Of a DNA stretch of 64,000 nt, positions 19,812-27,585 are shown piece by piece. This DNA comes from Azospirillum sp. TSH64 (GTDB taxonomy: Bacteria > Pseudomonadota > Alphaproteobacteria > Azospirillales > Azospirillaceae). The stretch is from positions 1,978,047-2,042,046 of the forward strand of contig NZ_LGQW01000015.1 of NCBI RefSeq assembly GCF_003116035.1. The letters run 5' to 3'. Every line of letters begins with the position of its first letter. Within the stretch, counting starts at the first letter, position 1. The notes beneath the pieces were generated by a model. That model was not told the DNA's origin. It did not search any database and saw only the letters and a program-made list of their open reading frames with translations. A program made the translations under genes and the position numbers.

Positions 19812-19988
19812 TTGCAGCTCATCGACGAAAACGCCACCCAGGCGGTTCGCCGCGCTTTCGCATTGGGTGGCCTCGCCGCCGCAGTGCAGGAATTGCGCCG
19901 GCATGTCGTGATCGAGGACGAGCGCATGGCGCTCGCCACCGTCGAGACCTTTCTTGCCAGTGTCCACAACGGCGACACCCGGCTATAA
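19812..19988 (+). CDS. Small open frame after purU, unrecognised
   Basis: A 58-codon frame starting with TTG and ending in TAA, 19 bases after purU. GAAGGAG lies about ten bases before the TTG. Codon third positions are mostly G or C as in neighbouring genes, and the predicted peptide is amphipathic and helical (ATQAVRRAFALGGLAAAVQEL). I recognise no family. It could be a real small protein translated with purU or simply an open stretch. It overlaps the non-coding upstream extension of the MFS frame. Confidence 0.45.
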   Translation: MQLIDENATQAVRRAFALGGLAAAVQELRRHVVIEDERMALATVETFLASVHNGDTRL

Positions 19989-20061
19989 GGTCGCCGTTCC
20001 CGCCATACCGGGACTGTCGGCCCCGACATGCGGGCGTTTCTCCCCTCCGGCGGATCACGCG

Positions 20062-21336
20062 ATGTCCCTCATCCAACCGATTGTCCCGCTGCTGCTCGCG
20101 GTGTTCCTGATGATGGGGGGTACGGGAGCGCTGACAACCATCGTCAGCGTTCGGCTGGATGCCGCAGGCGCACCGCCCATCCTGCTCGGCGCCCTGACCG
20201 CCGCCTATTATCTGGGGGTGACGGTCGGATCGACACAGGCGTTCCGTCTGGTCGCGCAGGTCGGCCATATCCGCGCATTCAGCGCCTCCGCGACGGTTCT
20301 GGTCGCGGCGTCGCTCGGGCACACGCTGGGGTCCGATCCCGCAGCCTGGATCACCCTTCGCTTCGTGGAAGGCTGCTGCATGGCCGGCCTGTTCGTCTGC
20401 ATCGAGAGCTGGCTCAACCAGAGCGCCACCTCGGCCACGCGCGGGCAGATCCTGGCCCTCTACATGATCGCGCTCTACGGCGCGCAAGGGGTCGGCCAGT
20501 ACCTGATGGTCATCGACGATCCGCACGGCTTCAAGCAGTTCGTCATCGTGTCGATCCTGGTCTCGCTCGCCCTTGTCCCGGTCGCGCTGAGCCGCAAGGC
20601 TCCGCCCCTTCTACAGAAGCTGGAGTCCATCAGGATCGGCCATCTCTACCGCGCCAGTCCGCTGGGATTTGCCGGCACGGTGATCAGCGGGCTGGTCGTC
20701 GGCGCCTTCTATGGGCTGGGTCCGGTCTATGTCCGGCATCTCGGCTACGATCTGGGCCAATCCGCGACCTTCATCAGCGCCGCCATCATCGGCGGCATGC
20801 TCCTTCAATGGCCCTTCGGCAAGCTTTCGGACCTTATCGACCGGCGGCTGGTCCTGGTCGGCCTGTTCGCGGTCCTGGCCGTCATCAGCATCGGCATGAC
20901 GATGCTGCCGCAGGGCAGGTTCGGCCCGCTGCTGGCCGGCATCTCCCTGTTCGGCGGGATCATCTTCGCGATCTATCCGATCTGCGTCTCGCACACCAAC
21001 GACTTCCTGACGCCGGCCGAAATGGTGCCGGCCAGCGGCGGCATGGTGCTGGGCTTCTCGATGGGCGCCATCGCCGGTCCCTTCCTGGCCTCCCTGGTGA
21101 TGGCGGTGTTCGAGCAGGATGGGTTGTTCCTGTTCTCGGCACTGGTCGCCATCGTCGCGCTGGCCTTCGCGCTCTGGCGGATGACGGTCCGCCCCCCGGT
21201 CCCGTTGGACCAGCGCCTCCCCTTCCTCCCCCAGGCCCCGATTCCGGGGCCCTTGGACGGCGTGACGCCAGGAGCGGAGGCTTCCGGAACCGGCATCGGA
21301 GAGGCAGCGCCCGAAGCAGAGCCTTCACGGTCTTGA
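20062..21336 (+). CDS. MFS transporter, YcaD-like
   Basis: Major facilitator protein of 424 residues with twelve predicted membrane segments. RLVAQVGHIRAFSASA and KLSDLIDRRLVLVGL are the cytoplasmic-loop regions that stand for the MFS signature. The ATG at 20062 begins directly before the first helix; the open frame upstream to 19954 overlaps the small frame after purU and is unlikely to be translated. Substrate unknown. The C-terminal 50 residues are Pro/Gly-rich and probably disordered. A large perfect inverted repeat follows the gene at 21424. Confidence 0.87.
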   Translation: MSLIQPIVPLLLAVFLMMGGTGALTTIVSVRLDAAGAPPILLGALTAAYYLGVTVGSTQAFRLVAQVGHIRAFSASATVLVAASLGHTLGSDPAAWITLRFVEGCCMAGLFVCIESWLNQSATSATRGQILALYMIALYGAQGVGQYLMVIDDPHGFKQFVIVSILVSLALVPVALSRKAPPLLQKLESIRIGHLYRASPLGFAGTVISGLVVGAFYGLGPVYVRHLGYDLGQSATFISAAIIGGMLLQWPFGKLSDLIDRRLVLVGLFAVLAVISIGMTMLPQGRFGPLLAGISLFGGIIFAIYPICVSHTNDFLTPAEMVPASGGMVLGFSMGAIAGPFLASLVMAVFEQDGLFLFSALVAIVALAFALWRMTVRPPVPLDQRLPFLPQAPIPGPLDGVTPGAEASGTGIGEAAPEAEPSRS

Positions 21337-21423
21337 AGCCCCCTTGGGTGATGGGGGCCGGCACGACCGTCGATAAGATCCCTTCCCCAACCCAAAGCCG
21401 TCGATGTACCACTCACCGGAGAC

Positions 21424-21459
21424 GGGGATGCATGCTTCCTCCATGAAGCATGCATCCCC
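21424..21459. repeat. Perfect 15-bp inverted repeat with 6-base loop
   Basis: The arms GGGGATGCATGCTTC and GAAGCATGCATCCCC are exactly complementary around the loop CTCCAT. It lies between an MFS gene and a solute-binding-protein gene, both on the plus strand. There is no T-run after either arm, so it is not a textbook intrinsic terminator. It could still stabilise or end the upstream transcript, or be an operator. Confidence 0.75.
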
Positions 21460-21537
21460 AAACACTCCGGCATGTTGGCGAGATCGATGGTTCCTGTTTC
21501 CAGTATTCCCAATTCCGCGAAGCGGACGGCACCGATC

Positions 21538-22284
21538 ATGAGGGCGCTGGGCACTGTCGTGGGATGCGTCGCGACGTTGCTGGTTGCCGCGCTGATTTTC
21601 AAAGCGGTCCCGGCCCGTGCCGAGAACTGGCTCGTCGCTTCCGAGGATTTCTTCCCGCCCTATAATTTCACGTTGCGGGGCAAGCGGACGGGAATGGACA
21701 CCGAGATCGTCGAAGCGATGCTGAAGGAAATCGGCGTGTATCCGGTTCACCGTCCGATGACCTGGCCGGAGGTGGTGCGCGCCCACGACGAGAACGAGGT
21801 GGATGTCGCGTTCCAGTTCTTCACCTCGCCGCGGCGTCTGGAACGCGGTCATCTGATCGGTCCCTACCGGGTCGGGGCGACCGTTCTGATGGTCCGCAGC
21901 AATTCGGACATCGGTTACACGGGTATCGAGGATCTGCGGGGGCTGCGGGTCGGTGTCGTCGAAGGCTTCGAATACACGCCCGAGTTCGACAAGTCGCAGC
22001 TCTTCGAGAGGGTTCCCAGCAGCAGCAGCGTCGTCTCGTTCCGGCGCCTGCTTCTCGGCCGTGTCGATGCCATCGCCGGCGATTTGCAGGTGCTCAAATA
22101 TCTGGCCGACAGCGAAGGCCGTACCGCGTCGGTCAAGATCCTGCCCAAGCCTCTGGCGATGGTGCCGCGCTACATTTCGGTGCCGAAGGCTCGGGCGGAT
22201 AAGGCTGAACGGCTGCGTGCGGCCTATGAAAAACTCAAGACGGACGGCACCCTCGACGCCATCGTCCGCAACTGGGACCGGTAG
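21538..22284 (+). CDS. Periplasmic solute-binding protein family 3
   Basis: Extracellular solute-binding protein of the amino-acid (SBP_bac_3) family. From ATG 21538 it has a signal peptide of about 28 residues (MRALGTVVGCVATLLVAALI, then cleavage after PARA). The mature part shows WLVASEDFFPPYNF, GMDTEIVEAMLKEIG, and TSPRRLERGHLIGPY of that family. The frame is open from 21472, and ATG 21472 or 21487 remain possible. No permease or ATPase adjoins it, so it is an orphan that may serve a transporter elsewhere or act as a sensor input. It ends convergently with fae2. Confidence 0.82.
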   Translation: MRALGTVVGCVATLLVAALIFKAVPARAENWLVASEDFFPPYNFTLRGKRTGMDTEIVEAMLKEIGVYPVHRPMTWPEVVRAHDENEVDVAFQFFTSPRRLERGHLIGPYRVGATVLMVRSNSDIGYTGIEDLRGLRVGVVEGFEYTPEFDKSQLFERVPSSSSVVSFRRLLLGRVDAIAGDLQVLKYLADSEGRTASVKILPKPLAMVPRYISVPKARADKAERLRAAYEKLKTDGTLDAIVRNWDR

Positions 22285-22300
22285 CAGAAGCCCCGGCAGC

Positions 22301-22316
22301 AAAGAGCCCTCGGCTC
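22301..22316. terminator. Weak hairpin between convergent genes
   Basis: GAGCC-CTC-GGCTC forms a short GC-rich stem between the ends of the solute-binding-protein gene and fae2. On the minus strand the stem is followed by TTTGCTG only, so it is a poor intrinsic terminator for the proX-hybrid-fae2 operon. Confidence 0.3.
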
Positions 22317-22339
22317 CTTGGCCGCGTCGGGACCAGTTC

Positions 22340-22873
22340 TTACTCCTGCGGATCCAGCATGAAGTGGCGAACCTTGTGCCGGTTCTCGATCAGTTCTTCG
22401 ATGGTGGGTTCGTTGCGCATCGCCCGGCCGATGGCGATCTTGGTCGCCTCGTAATTGGTGCGATAGAGATCGGCACGGTCGAGATTCGCGTCGGTGGCGC
22501 AGCGGGGATCGATCCAGACCATCACCAAAATGCACAGGTCGTTGATCCCGTCGCGCGGCAGAAGGCCGTCGATGACACAGTCCAGCACCGCATCGGCGGT
22601 GGCGGCCTGGACGACGCCGCCGAACAGGTCGACATAGGCGCTGGACTTCATCGTCACCTTGGACACCATCATGGTGGCCGGGCGGACCATCTGGTTGCAG
22701 TCCCGCACCGCGAACATGCGGGTATGGCCGGCGGTCTGCCCCATCATGGTGGCGAATGCATGGCCGGCCGGACCGTCGACCGTGCCGATCACGATTTCCG
22801 GCATGGCGTCGGTGAACTGGCCTTCCTTGGCGAAGACGGTGGCCTCGCCGACACGGAACAGCGGATTGCTCAT
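22340..22873 (-). CDS. fae2: Fae paralogue (formaldehyde-activating enzyme family) lacking the conserved His
   Basis: 177-residue member of the Fae family, shown by FRVGEATVFAKEG, QMVRPATMMVSKVTMKS and YRTNYEATKIAIGRAM, which align with [25 protein letters not shown] and [15 protein letters not shown] of the canonical Fae at 45240. In authentic Fae the NEVAHID segment carries the His proposed as catalytic acid; here the aligned segment is DAMPEIVIG and the position is Met24. It therefore may not condense formaldehyde with H4MPT at all. Divergent Fae2/Fae3 copies without known function occur in methylotrophs. It follows the ATPase-chemoreceptor hybrid by 38 bases in the proX operon, which suggests a sensing or buffering role in betaine use. 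Start ATG 22873 is preferred. Confidence 0.88.
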   Translation of the reverse strand: MSNPLFRVGEATVFAKEGQFTDAMPEIVIGTVDGPAGHAFATMMGQTAGHTRMFAVRDCNQMVRPATMMVSKVTMKSSAYVDLFGGVVQAATADAVLDCVIDGLLPRDGINDLCILVMVWIDPRCATDANLDRADLYRTNYEATKIAIGRAMRNEPTIEELIENRHKVRHFMLDPQE

Positions 22874-22911
22874 GGGATTTCTGCTCTCTTGAGAAAGGGT
22901 GGTGGAACCGG

Positions 22912-24627
22912 TCACCCGGTGCGGATGCCGTCCAGCAACTGTTCGATGCTGCCGCGCAGCCGTACGGTCTGGCCGGCGAGGTCGGCGGCGGCGGACAGGA
23001 CGTGACGCGTGGCGCTTTCGGTGTCGCGGGCGCCGCCGGTGACGTGCCGGGCGTTGCGCGCGACCACGCCGGCCCCGGATGCCGCCTGGTCGATGCTGGC
23101 ATGGATGGTGGCCGACGCGGCGGCCTGCGCCTCCATCGACTTGGCGATGGCCAGCGAGATCGTGCCGATCTCCTCGATCACGGCGGTGATGCTCTGCAAG
23201 GCCTGGGCGGCGTTGCCGGTCGCGTCCTGCATCGCCTGGATGCGGAGCGAGACATCCTGCGTCGCCTTGGCGGTCTGGCTTGCCAACTGGCGCACCTCTT
23301 GCGCAACCACAGCGAAGCCCTTGCCGGCCTCGCCGGCGCGGGCGGCTTCGATGGTCGCATTCAGCGCCAGTAGATTGGTCTGTCCGGTGATCTCGTCGAT
23401 GATGCGCACGACGTTGCCGATGCCGTCGGCCGATTGCCGCAGGCTGTGCACCGACTGGTCGGCCTTGCGGGCCTCCTCGACCGCCGCCAGGGCGATGCGG
23501 GTGGAATCGTCGATGCGGAGACGGATTTCCCCCAAGGACCGAAAGGTCTCGTCGGCCAATGCGGCAACGGACTGGACGTTGCTTGCGATCTGCTCCGCAG
23601 CCACCACGGTCTCGCCCGCCTGCTCGTTGGTGCGGTCGATGATGCCGGTCAGCTGGCGCGCAGTGCCGTCGAGTGCTCCCGCCGACGAATCCACCGTGTC
23701 CAACCCCTCCATCGCCGTCCGTTCAAAATGGGAAATCAGTTCCTCCAGCTGGACGGAGCGCTGGCGCTCGCGCCGCCGTGCCGCGATATCCTGGAAGGCG
23801 GAGCGGACATGGTCGTTCGCGGGGGTCTCCAGAATCTCATTTAGCGTGCCGACCTGCGCGAAGCGGCCGTTCTCCATGAAGGCGATCCGGTCCGCGATCC
23901 GCATCGCCTCGTCCGGGTCCTGCGTGGTGAACAGCACGGCAGGCCGATGCGCCCGCTGCCAGTCGAGGAATTCCGCCTCAAGCTCCAGCCGCAGGACGGG
24001 ATCGACCCCGGCGAAGGGAGCATCCATCAGCAGCAAGGGCGGATCGCCGATCAGGGACCGCGCCAGTCCGATCCGCAGCCGCGCCTCGGACGGAATTTCA
24101 AGCGGACGCCGGTCGGCCAGATGGGCCAGCCCCATACGCGTCAGTACGGCCAGGGCGCGGTCCTGACGCTCACGCCGGCGCAAACCGGCGACCTCCAGCC
24201 CGAACGCCAGATTCTCCAGAACGCTGCGGTTGGGCATCAGCGCCACGGCGCCGAAGGTCATCGCCATGCTGTCGCGGCGGGCGGCCACCAGTTCGGCCGG
24301 CTTCATCGCCGCCATGTCGCGCCCGTTCAGGCACACCATGCCCGAAGTCGGTTCGACCAGACGGTTCACCATGCGGATCAGGGTGGATTTGCCGGAGTTG
24401 GACCGCCCGAGAACCGCAAGGATTTCGCCGGCCGCAAGACCGAACGAAACGTCGGCGACAGCCACCGCCGCACCGGTTTCCCGTTGAATGTCGGCGTGGC
24501 CCCTCCCGGCATGCAGCAGGGTCAAGGCGCGGACGGCATTGCCGCCATACAGCTTGCACAGTCCCGTAACCGACACCATCCCGGTGCCGGCCGGCGAGGT
24601 GCCCTGCGGGTGAGCTGGCGAGTTCAT
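22912..24627 (-). CDS. Hybrid: degenerate betaine-type ABC ATPase fused to a chemoreceptor signalling domain
   Basis: 571 residues with no membrane segment. Residues 17-285 are a ProV/OpuAA-like ATPase domain. Walker A is kept (GRSNSGKS, 74-81), but the Q-loop Gln is Gly126 ([10 protein letters not shown]), the signature is IPSEA (178-182) instead of SGGM, the catalytic Glu after Walker B is Ala203 (LLLMDAPF) and the switch His is Gln236 (FTTQDPDEA). The intact paralogue at 36234 has FQSF, MSGGMQ, LLMDEAF and ISHD. Residues about 295-571 are a methyl-accepting-type signalling domain with the hairpin tip [20 protein letters not shown] and [15 protein letters not shown]. It follows the betaine-binding proX gene and precedes fae2. 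Inference: a cytosolic chemoreceptor that reads betaine transport through docking or ATP binding rather than hydrolysis. I know of no characterised protein of this make-up. Confidence 0.93.
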   Translation of the reverse strand: MNSPAHPQGTSPAGTGMVSVTGLCKLYGGNAVRALTLLHAGRGHADIQRETGAAVAVADVSFGLAAGEILAVLGRSNSGKSTLIRMVNRLVEPTSGMVCLNGRDMAAMKPAELVAARRDSMAMTFGAVALMPNRSVLENLAFGLEVAGLRRRERQDRALAVLTRMGLAHLADRRPLEIPSEARLRIGLARSLIGDPPLLLMDAPFAGVDPVLRLELEAEFLDWQRAHRPAVLFTTQDPDEAMRIADRIAFMENGRFAQVGTLNEILETPANDHVRSAFQDIAARRRERQRSVQLEELISHFERTAMEGLDTVDSSAGALDGTARQLTGIIDRTNEQAGETVVAAEQIASNVQSVAALADETFRSLGEIRLRIDDSTRIALAAVEEARKADQSVHSLRQSADGIGNVVRIIDEITGQTNLLALNATIEAARAGEAGKGFAVVAQEVRQLASQTAKATQDVSLRIQAMQDATGNAAQALQSITAVIEEIGTISLAIAKSMEAQAAASATIHASIDQAASGAGVVARNARHVTGGARDTESATRHVLSAAADLAGQTVRLRGSIEQLLDGIRTG

Positions 24628-24773
24628 CGGCGCCCCCGATCGTGGAAGGACTGGGAAGGACTGGAAACGGGAATGGCTGGAGACGGCCGTCCGTCACGCG
24701 TTTGCGCGTTGAGAACGGACCGCCTCCATCGACAGTGCCGGGAATGGCGCGGGAAAGGGCACCCGGCTGCGGA

Positions 24774-25664
24774 TCAGAGCTTGCCGGTTACCCAGTAGTC
24801 GATCCGGGTCTTGTTGTTCTTGATGTAATTGTCGACCGCCTTCTCATAGCTGGTCTGGCGGGCTTCCTGCATCATCGCTTCCAGATCGCCGATGGGCAGG
24901 ACCATCCGGTTCAGGAACTCGTAGACTTCCGGATGATCCTGGTAGAAGCCCTTCCGGACGACGGCGTTCACGCTTTCAAGCCCACCGAGCGCGCCCTTCG
25001 GATCCTCCAGATAGCGCAGCTTCCAGTTGGCGAACATCCAGTGCGGGCTCCAGCTGGTCACGACGATCCACTCGTTGCGCTTCATGGCGCGCTCCAGAGC
25101 GGCGAGCATCGCGGCGTCGCTGGCCGACACCAGCTGCACTCCCTTCAGATCGTAGGTCTTCAGCGCCTTTTCCGACGCCTGCATCAACCCCGATCCCGGA
25201 TCGATGCCCTGGATCTTGCCACCGAGCTGCTTCTGCACCTCCGGCTTCTTCAGATCCTCGATGGTCTTGACCTGATCGACGGGGATGTAGTCCGGCACCA
25301 CCCAGCCCAGGCGGGCACGGGTGTAGAGCGGGCCGAGATCGACGATGTCCTTGCCGACCTTGTCGAGATAGGGCTTGTGGGTCAGCGGCTGCCAGGACAT
25401 CAGCATCGCGTCCAGCTTGCCGCTGGCGATGCCCTGATACTGGATGCCGATGTCGGCCATGGTCAGTTCGACCTTGTAGCCGAACCGCTCCTCAATCACC
25501 GCTTTGGCGAGTTTTGTCACCGCCTCGGCATCCGACCAGGCGGTCCAGCCGATGTTGATCGACTTCTCCGCGGCCTGCGCCGGGATGGCGGTCACAGAGG
25601 TCCCCAGACCGACCGTCATGGCCGCCGACAGCAGCATGCCCAAGGCTTTACCGAAGATTTTCAT
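24774..25664 (-). CDS. proX: Glycine-betaine-type periplasmic binding protein
   Basis: 296 residues with a signal peptide (cleavage probably after PAQA) and an OpuAC/ProX-type ligand domain: IGWTAWSDAEAV, MLMSWQPLTHKPYL, GIDPGSGLMQASEKAL and VVTSWSPHWMFANW. The tryptophans in those segments are the kind that form the aromatic cage for quaternary ammonium compounds. ATG 25664 has GAGGAGG upstream; the in-frame TTG just before it is not needed. No permease adjoins it; the nearest matching ATPase/permease pair is at 36234-38405, with which it probably works. It starts the operon with the ATPase-chemoreceptor hybrid and fae2 and faces gbcA divergently. Confidence 0.93.
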   Translation of the reverse strand: MKIFGKALGMLLSAAMTVGLGTSVTAIPAQAAEKSINIGWTAWSDAEAVTKLAKAVIEERFGYKVELTMADIGIQYQGIASGKLDAMLMSWQPLTHKPYLDKVGKDIVDLGPLYTRARLGWVVPDYIPVDQVKTIEDLKKPEVQKQLGGKIQGIDPGSGLMQASEKALKTYDLKGVQLVSASDAAMLAALERAMKRNEWIVVTSWSPHWMFANWKLRYLEDPKGALGGLESVNAVVRKGFYQDHPEVYEFLNRMVLPIGDLEAMMQEARQTSYEKAVDNYIKNNKTRIDYWVTGKL

Positions 25665-25683
25665 CAAGAAGCCTCCTCGTGTT

Positions 25684-25705
25684 GTTTGTTTGGTCGTTTG
25701 TTTGG
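25684..25705. repeat. Short direct repeat in the proX leader
   Basis: GTTTGTTTGG occurs twice (25684-25693 and 25696-25705), twelve bases apart, directly upstream of the proX ribosome site. In the mRNA sense this is CCAAACAAAC twice, an unstructured C/A-rich leader. It could be a translation enhancer or a protein/sRNA site. Confidence 0.5.
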
Positions 25706-25768
25706 GCTCTTCCGCCTGGATTTGCCGATCCGCCGTGCCGGGACTTGAACCGGATGCGTGCGCGTGGC

Positions 25769-25794
25769 CCGGCAGGTCATCTCCGACCTACCGG
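25769..25794. repeat. Imperfect 10-bp hairpin in the proX leader
   Basis: CCGGCAGGTC and GACCTACCGG pair over ten positions with one mismatch around ATCTCC. It lies about 105 bases upstream of proX. It may be part of the leader RNA or an operator. Confidence 0.45.
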
Positions 25795-25971
25795 TTACTA
25801 CGGTCGCGTGACGGGTTGGCATCCATGGAAACGGGTGGCCGACCGCCTTCCGGCATTGAGCGGAAAGCTGTTTCCAACCGATGCGAACCTTTGCTGGCAT
25901 CAGTGCTGATTGAGGAAGAATGCCGGCCTTGAAAGCAAAAAACCTTCATCACAGCGGCAGTTCGTATCGCA

Positions 25972-25980
25972 TTTGCGACA
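25972..25980 (-). promoter_or_regulatory. TGTCGCAAA box upstream of gbcA/proX (copy 1, inverted)
   Basis: TTTGCGACA on the plus strand. It is the inverted partner of the copy at 26037, 65 bases away. Candidate AraC-type regulator site. Confidence 0.45.
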
Positions 25981-26036
25981 ACTCCGCACAGCGCCCGCCC
26001 GGACGAACCGACTGGCCGGCCCGACCATTCGCAGCC

Positions 26037-26045
26037 TGTCGCAAA
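26037..26045 (+). promoter_or_regulatory. TGTCGCAAA box upstream of gbcA (copy 2)
   Basis: CCTGTCGCAAAC, about 215 bases before the gbcA start. The eleven-base core CCTGTCGCAAA also occurs upstream of dgcA (30039) and of the beta-RFAP/fhc operons (51721). Confidence 0.5.
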
Positions 26046-26079
26046 CCGATCATTGTCCCCAGCCCGGCATGCGCAAAAA

Positions 26080-26104
26080 GACAGGATGTCCTGTCGGCCT
26101 TTTT
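26080..26104 (+). terminator. Palindrome with T-tract in the gbcA leader
   Basis: GACAGGA-TG-TCCTGTC (26080-26095) is a perfect palindrome with AAAA before it and GGCCTTTTT after it. Read on the plus strand it resembles a small intrinsic terminator or attenuator between two of the TGTCGCAA boxes and gbcA; it might equally be a protein site. The central loop would be only four bases. Confidence 0.4.
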
Positions 26105-26112
26105 AAAGTTGA

Positions 26113-26120
26113 TGTCGCAA
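26113..26120 (+). promoter_or_regulatory. TGTCGCAA box upstream of gbcA (copy 3)
   Basis: TGTCGCAA followed by T instead of A; 76 bases after copy 2 and about 140 bases before gbcA. It lies just after the palindrome and T-tract. Confidence 0.4.
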
Positions 26121-26260
26121 TCCAGAACGCGACGCGCCGCGGCCGGCGGCAGGCTGTGGGTCGTGGAATCGAGAAAATCACAACCCGGTCAAGGTTGAAG
26201 CGGCTCCACGAACGCATTGCCCAACTCCCGCTGGCCCACTCCCGCAGAAGGTCAACCACC

Positions 26261-27541
26261 ATGGCGTCCGAGATTTCCATAGAAGCCCTGCTGAAGCGCC
26301 GAAAGAAGGGTCACAGCCTGGAGGCGCCGTTCTACACCAGCGACGAGATCTTCAAGCTGGACATGGAAATCATCTTCGGGCGCCACTGGCTGCATGTGGG
26401 TGTGGAACCGGATGTGGCGGAGCCGGGCGACGTGATGGTGGTGGACATCGGCAAGACGTCCGTCATCGTCATGCGCGACGACGACATGGAACTGCGCGCC
26501 TTTCACAATGTCTGCCGCCACCGCGGCGCACGCATCGTCCTGAAGGAGAAGACCTCCGTCGGCAATCTGGTGTGCAGCTATCACCAGTGGACCTACGGCC
26601 AGGACGGCGAACTTCTGTTCGCCGAGCATATGGGCAACGATTTCGACCGGAAGTGCCGGAACCTGAAAAAGGTCCACATCCGCTCGGTCGGCGGCCTGAT
26701 CTTCATCTGCTTGGCGGAGGAGGCTCCGGACGACATCGACCGCATGGCGGCGGCCATCGAGCCCTATATCCTTCCGCACGATCTGAAGAACTGCAAGATC
26801 GCCAAGACCGTCGACCTGATCGAGAAAGGCAACTGGAAGCTCACGATGGAGAACAATCGTGAATGCTACCACTGCGTCGGCAATCATCCCGAACTGACCA
26901 TCCCGCTGTTCGAATACGGCTTCGGCTTCGCCCCCGACGGCACCAATCCGAAGCGGATGGAACATGCCGCCAAATACGATGCTCTGGTCAAATCCTGCCA
27001 CACCGGTTGGGAGGCCTCGGGCTTCCCCAGCCGCGAGATCGAGCATCTGACCGACACCACCGGCTTCCGCGCCGAGCGGCTGCCGCTGGACGGTGCCGGC
27101 GAGGCCCACACCAAGGACACGCGCAGCGCCTCCAGGAAGCTGCTGGGGTCGATCGCCGAGCGCAAGTTGGGCGCCCTGTCCTTCTGGACCCAGCCGAATT
27201 CCTGGAACCACTTCATGAGCGACCACATCGTCACCTTCTCGGTGTTCCCGCTCGGTCCCGACCGCAATCTGCTGCGCACCCGCTGGCTGGTCCACAAGGA
27301 CGCGGTGGAAGGCGTCGATTACGACCTGAACCGCCTGACGGAAGTCTGGGAGGCGACCAACCAGCAGGACGCCGATCTGGTCGAAATCTCGCACAACGGC
27401 GCCATCAGCCCCGCCTACGAACCGGGCCCGTATTCGCCCTACACCGAGCCGCTCGTCGAGAAGTTCACGGAATGGTACGTCGGCCGCATGGCCGAGCATC
27501 TGCTGGGCAAGCAGGCTGCGGTGAGCGTCGCCGCCGAGTGA
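26261..27541 (+). CDS. gbcA: Glycine betaine monooxygenase, Rieske oxygenase component
   Basis: 426-residue ring-hydroxylating-type oxygenase that demethylates glycine betaine to dimethylglycine and formaldehyde. Rieske ligands are Cys85/His87 (CRHRG) and Cys105/His108 (CSYHQW). The mononuclear iron site has His204 and His209 in ENNRECYHCVGNHPEL. The ATG at 26261 starts the typical N-terminus (SIEALLKRRKKGHSLEAPFY); the open frame upstream is leader DNA. It is followed by its reductase gbcB and the GbdR-like regulator. The same family includes stachydrine demethylase, but the neighbourhood of dgcAB and soxBDAG favours betaine. Confidence 0.95.
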   Translation: MASEISIEALLKRRKKGHSLEAPFYTSDEIFKLDMEIIFGRHWLHVGVEPDVAEPGDVMVVDIGKTSVIVMRDDDMELRAFHNVCRHRGARIVLKEKTSVGNLVCSYHQWTYGQDGELLFAEHMGNDFDRKCRNLKKVHIRSVGGLIFICLAEEAPDDIDRMAAAIEPYILPHDLKNCKIAKTVDLIEKGNWKLTMENNRECYHCVGNHPELTIPLFEYGFGFAPDGTNPKRMEHAAKYDALVKSCHTGWEASGFPSREIEHLTDTTGFRAERLPLDGAGEAHTKDTRSASRKLLGSIAERKLGALSFWTQPNSWNHFMSDHIVTFSVFPLGPDRNLLRTRWLVHKDAVEGVDYDLNRLTEVWEATNQQDADLVEISHNGAISPAYEPGPYSPYTEPLVEKFTEWYVGRMAEHLLGKQAAVSVAAE

Positions 27542-27585
27542 TGCGGCGCAGTTTGTGACCAAGGCGCCACGGCTCAGGAAGAGAG

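Larger units (their letters stand above)
25665..26260. promoter_or_regulatory. Divergent control region proX/gbcA
   Basis: About 600 bases without a gene. It must hold promoters for the proX operon (minus) and gbcA (plus). It contains a direct repeat near proX, an imperfect hairpin at 25769, three copies of a TGTCGCAA(A) motif (25972, 26037, 26113) and a palindrome followed by T5 at 26080. An open frame runs into gbcA from 25910 but its peptide looks non-coding. The density of motifs suggests control by the GbdR-like regulator encoded two genes downstream. Confidence 0.6.

Noticed and set aside
25735..25800. tRNA-like segment on the minus strand (GGTTCAAGTCC resembles a T-arm)
   Set aside because: The T-stem has a mismatch, no matching acceptor stem or anticodon arm can be formed at the right distance, and no CCA follows.
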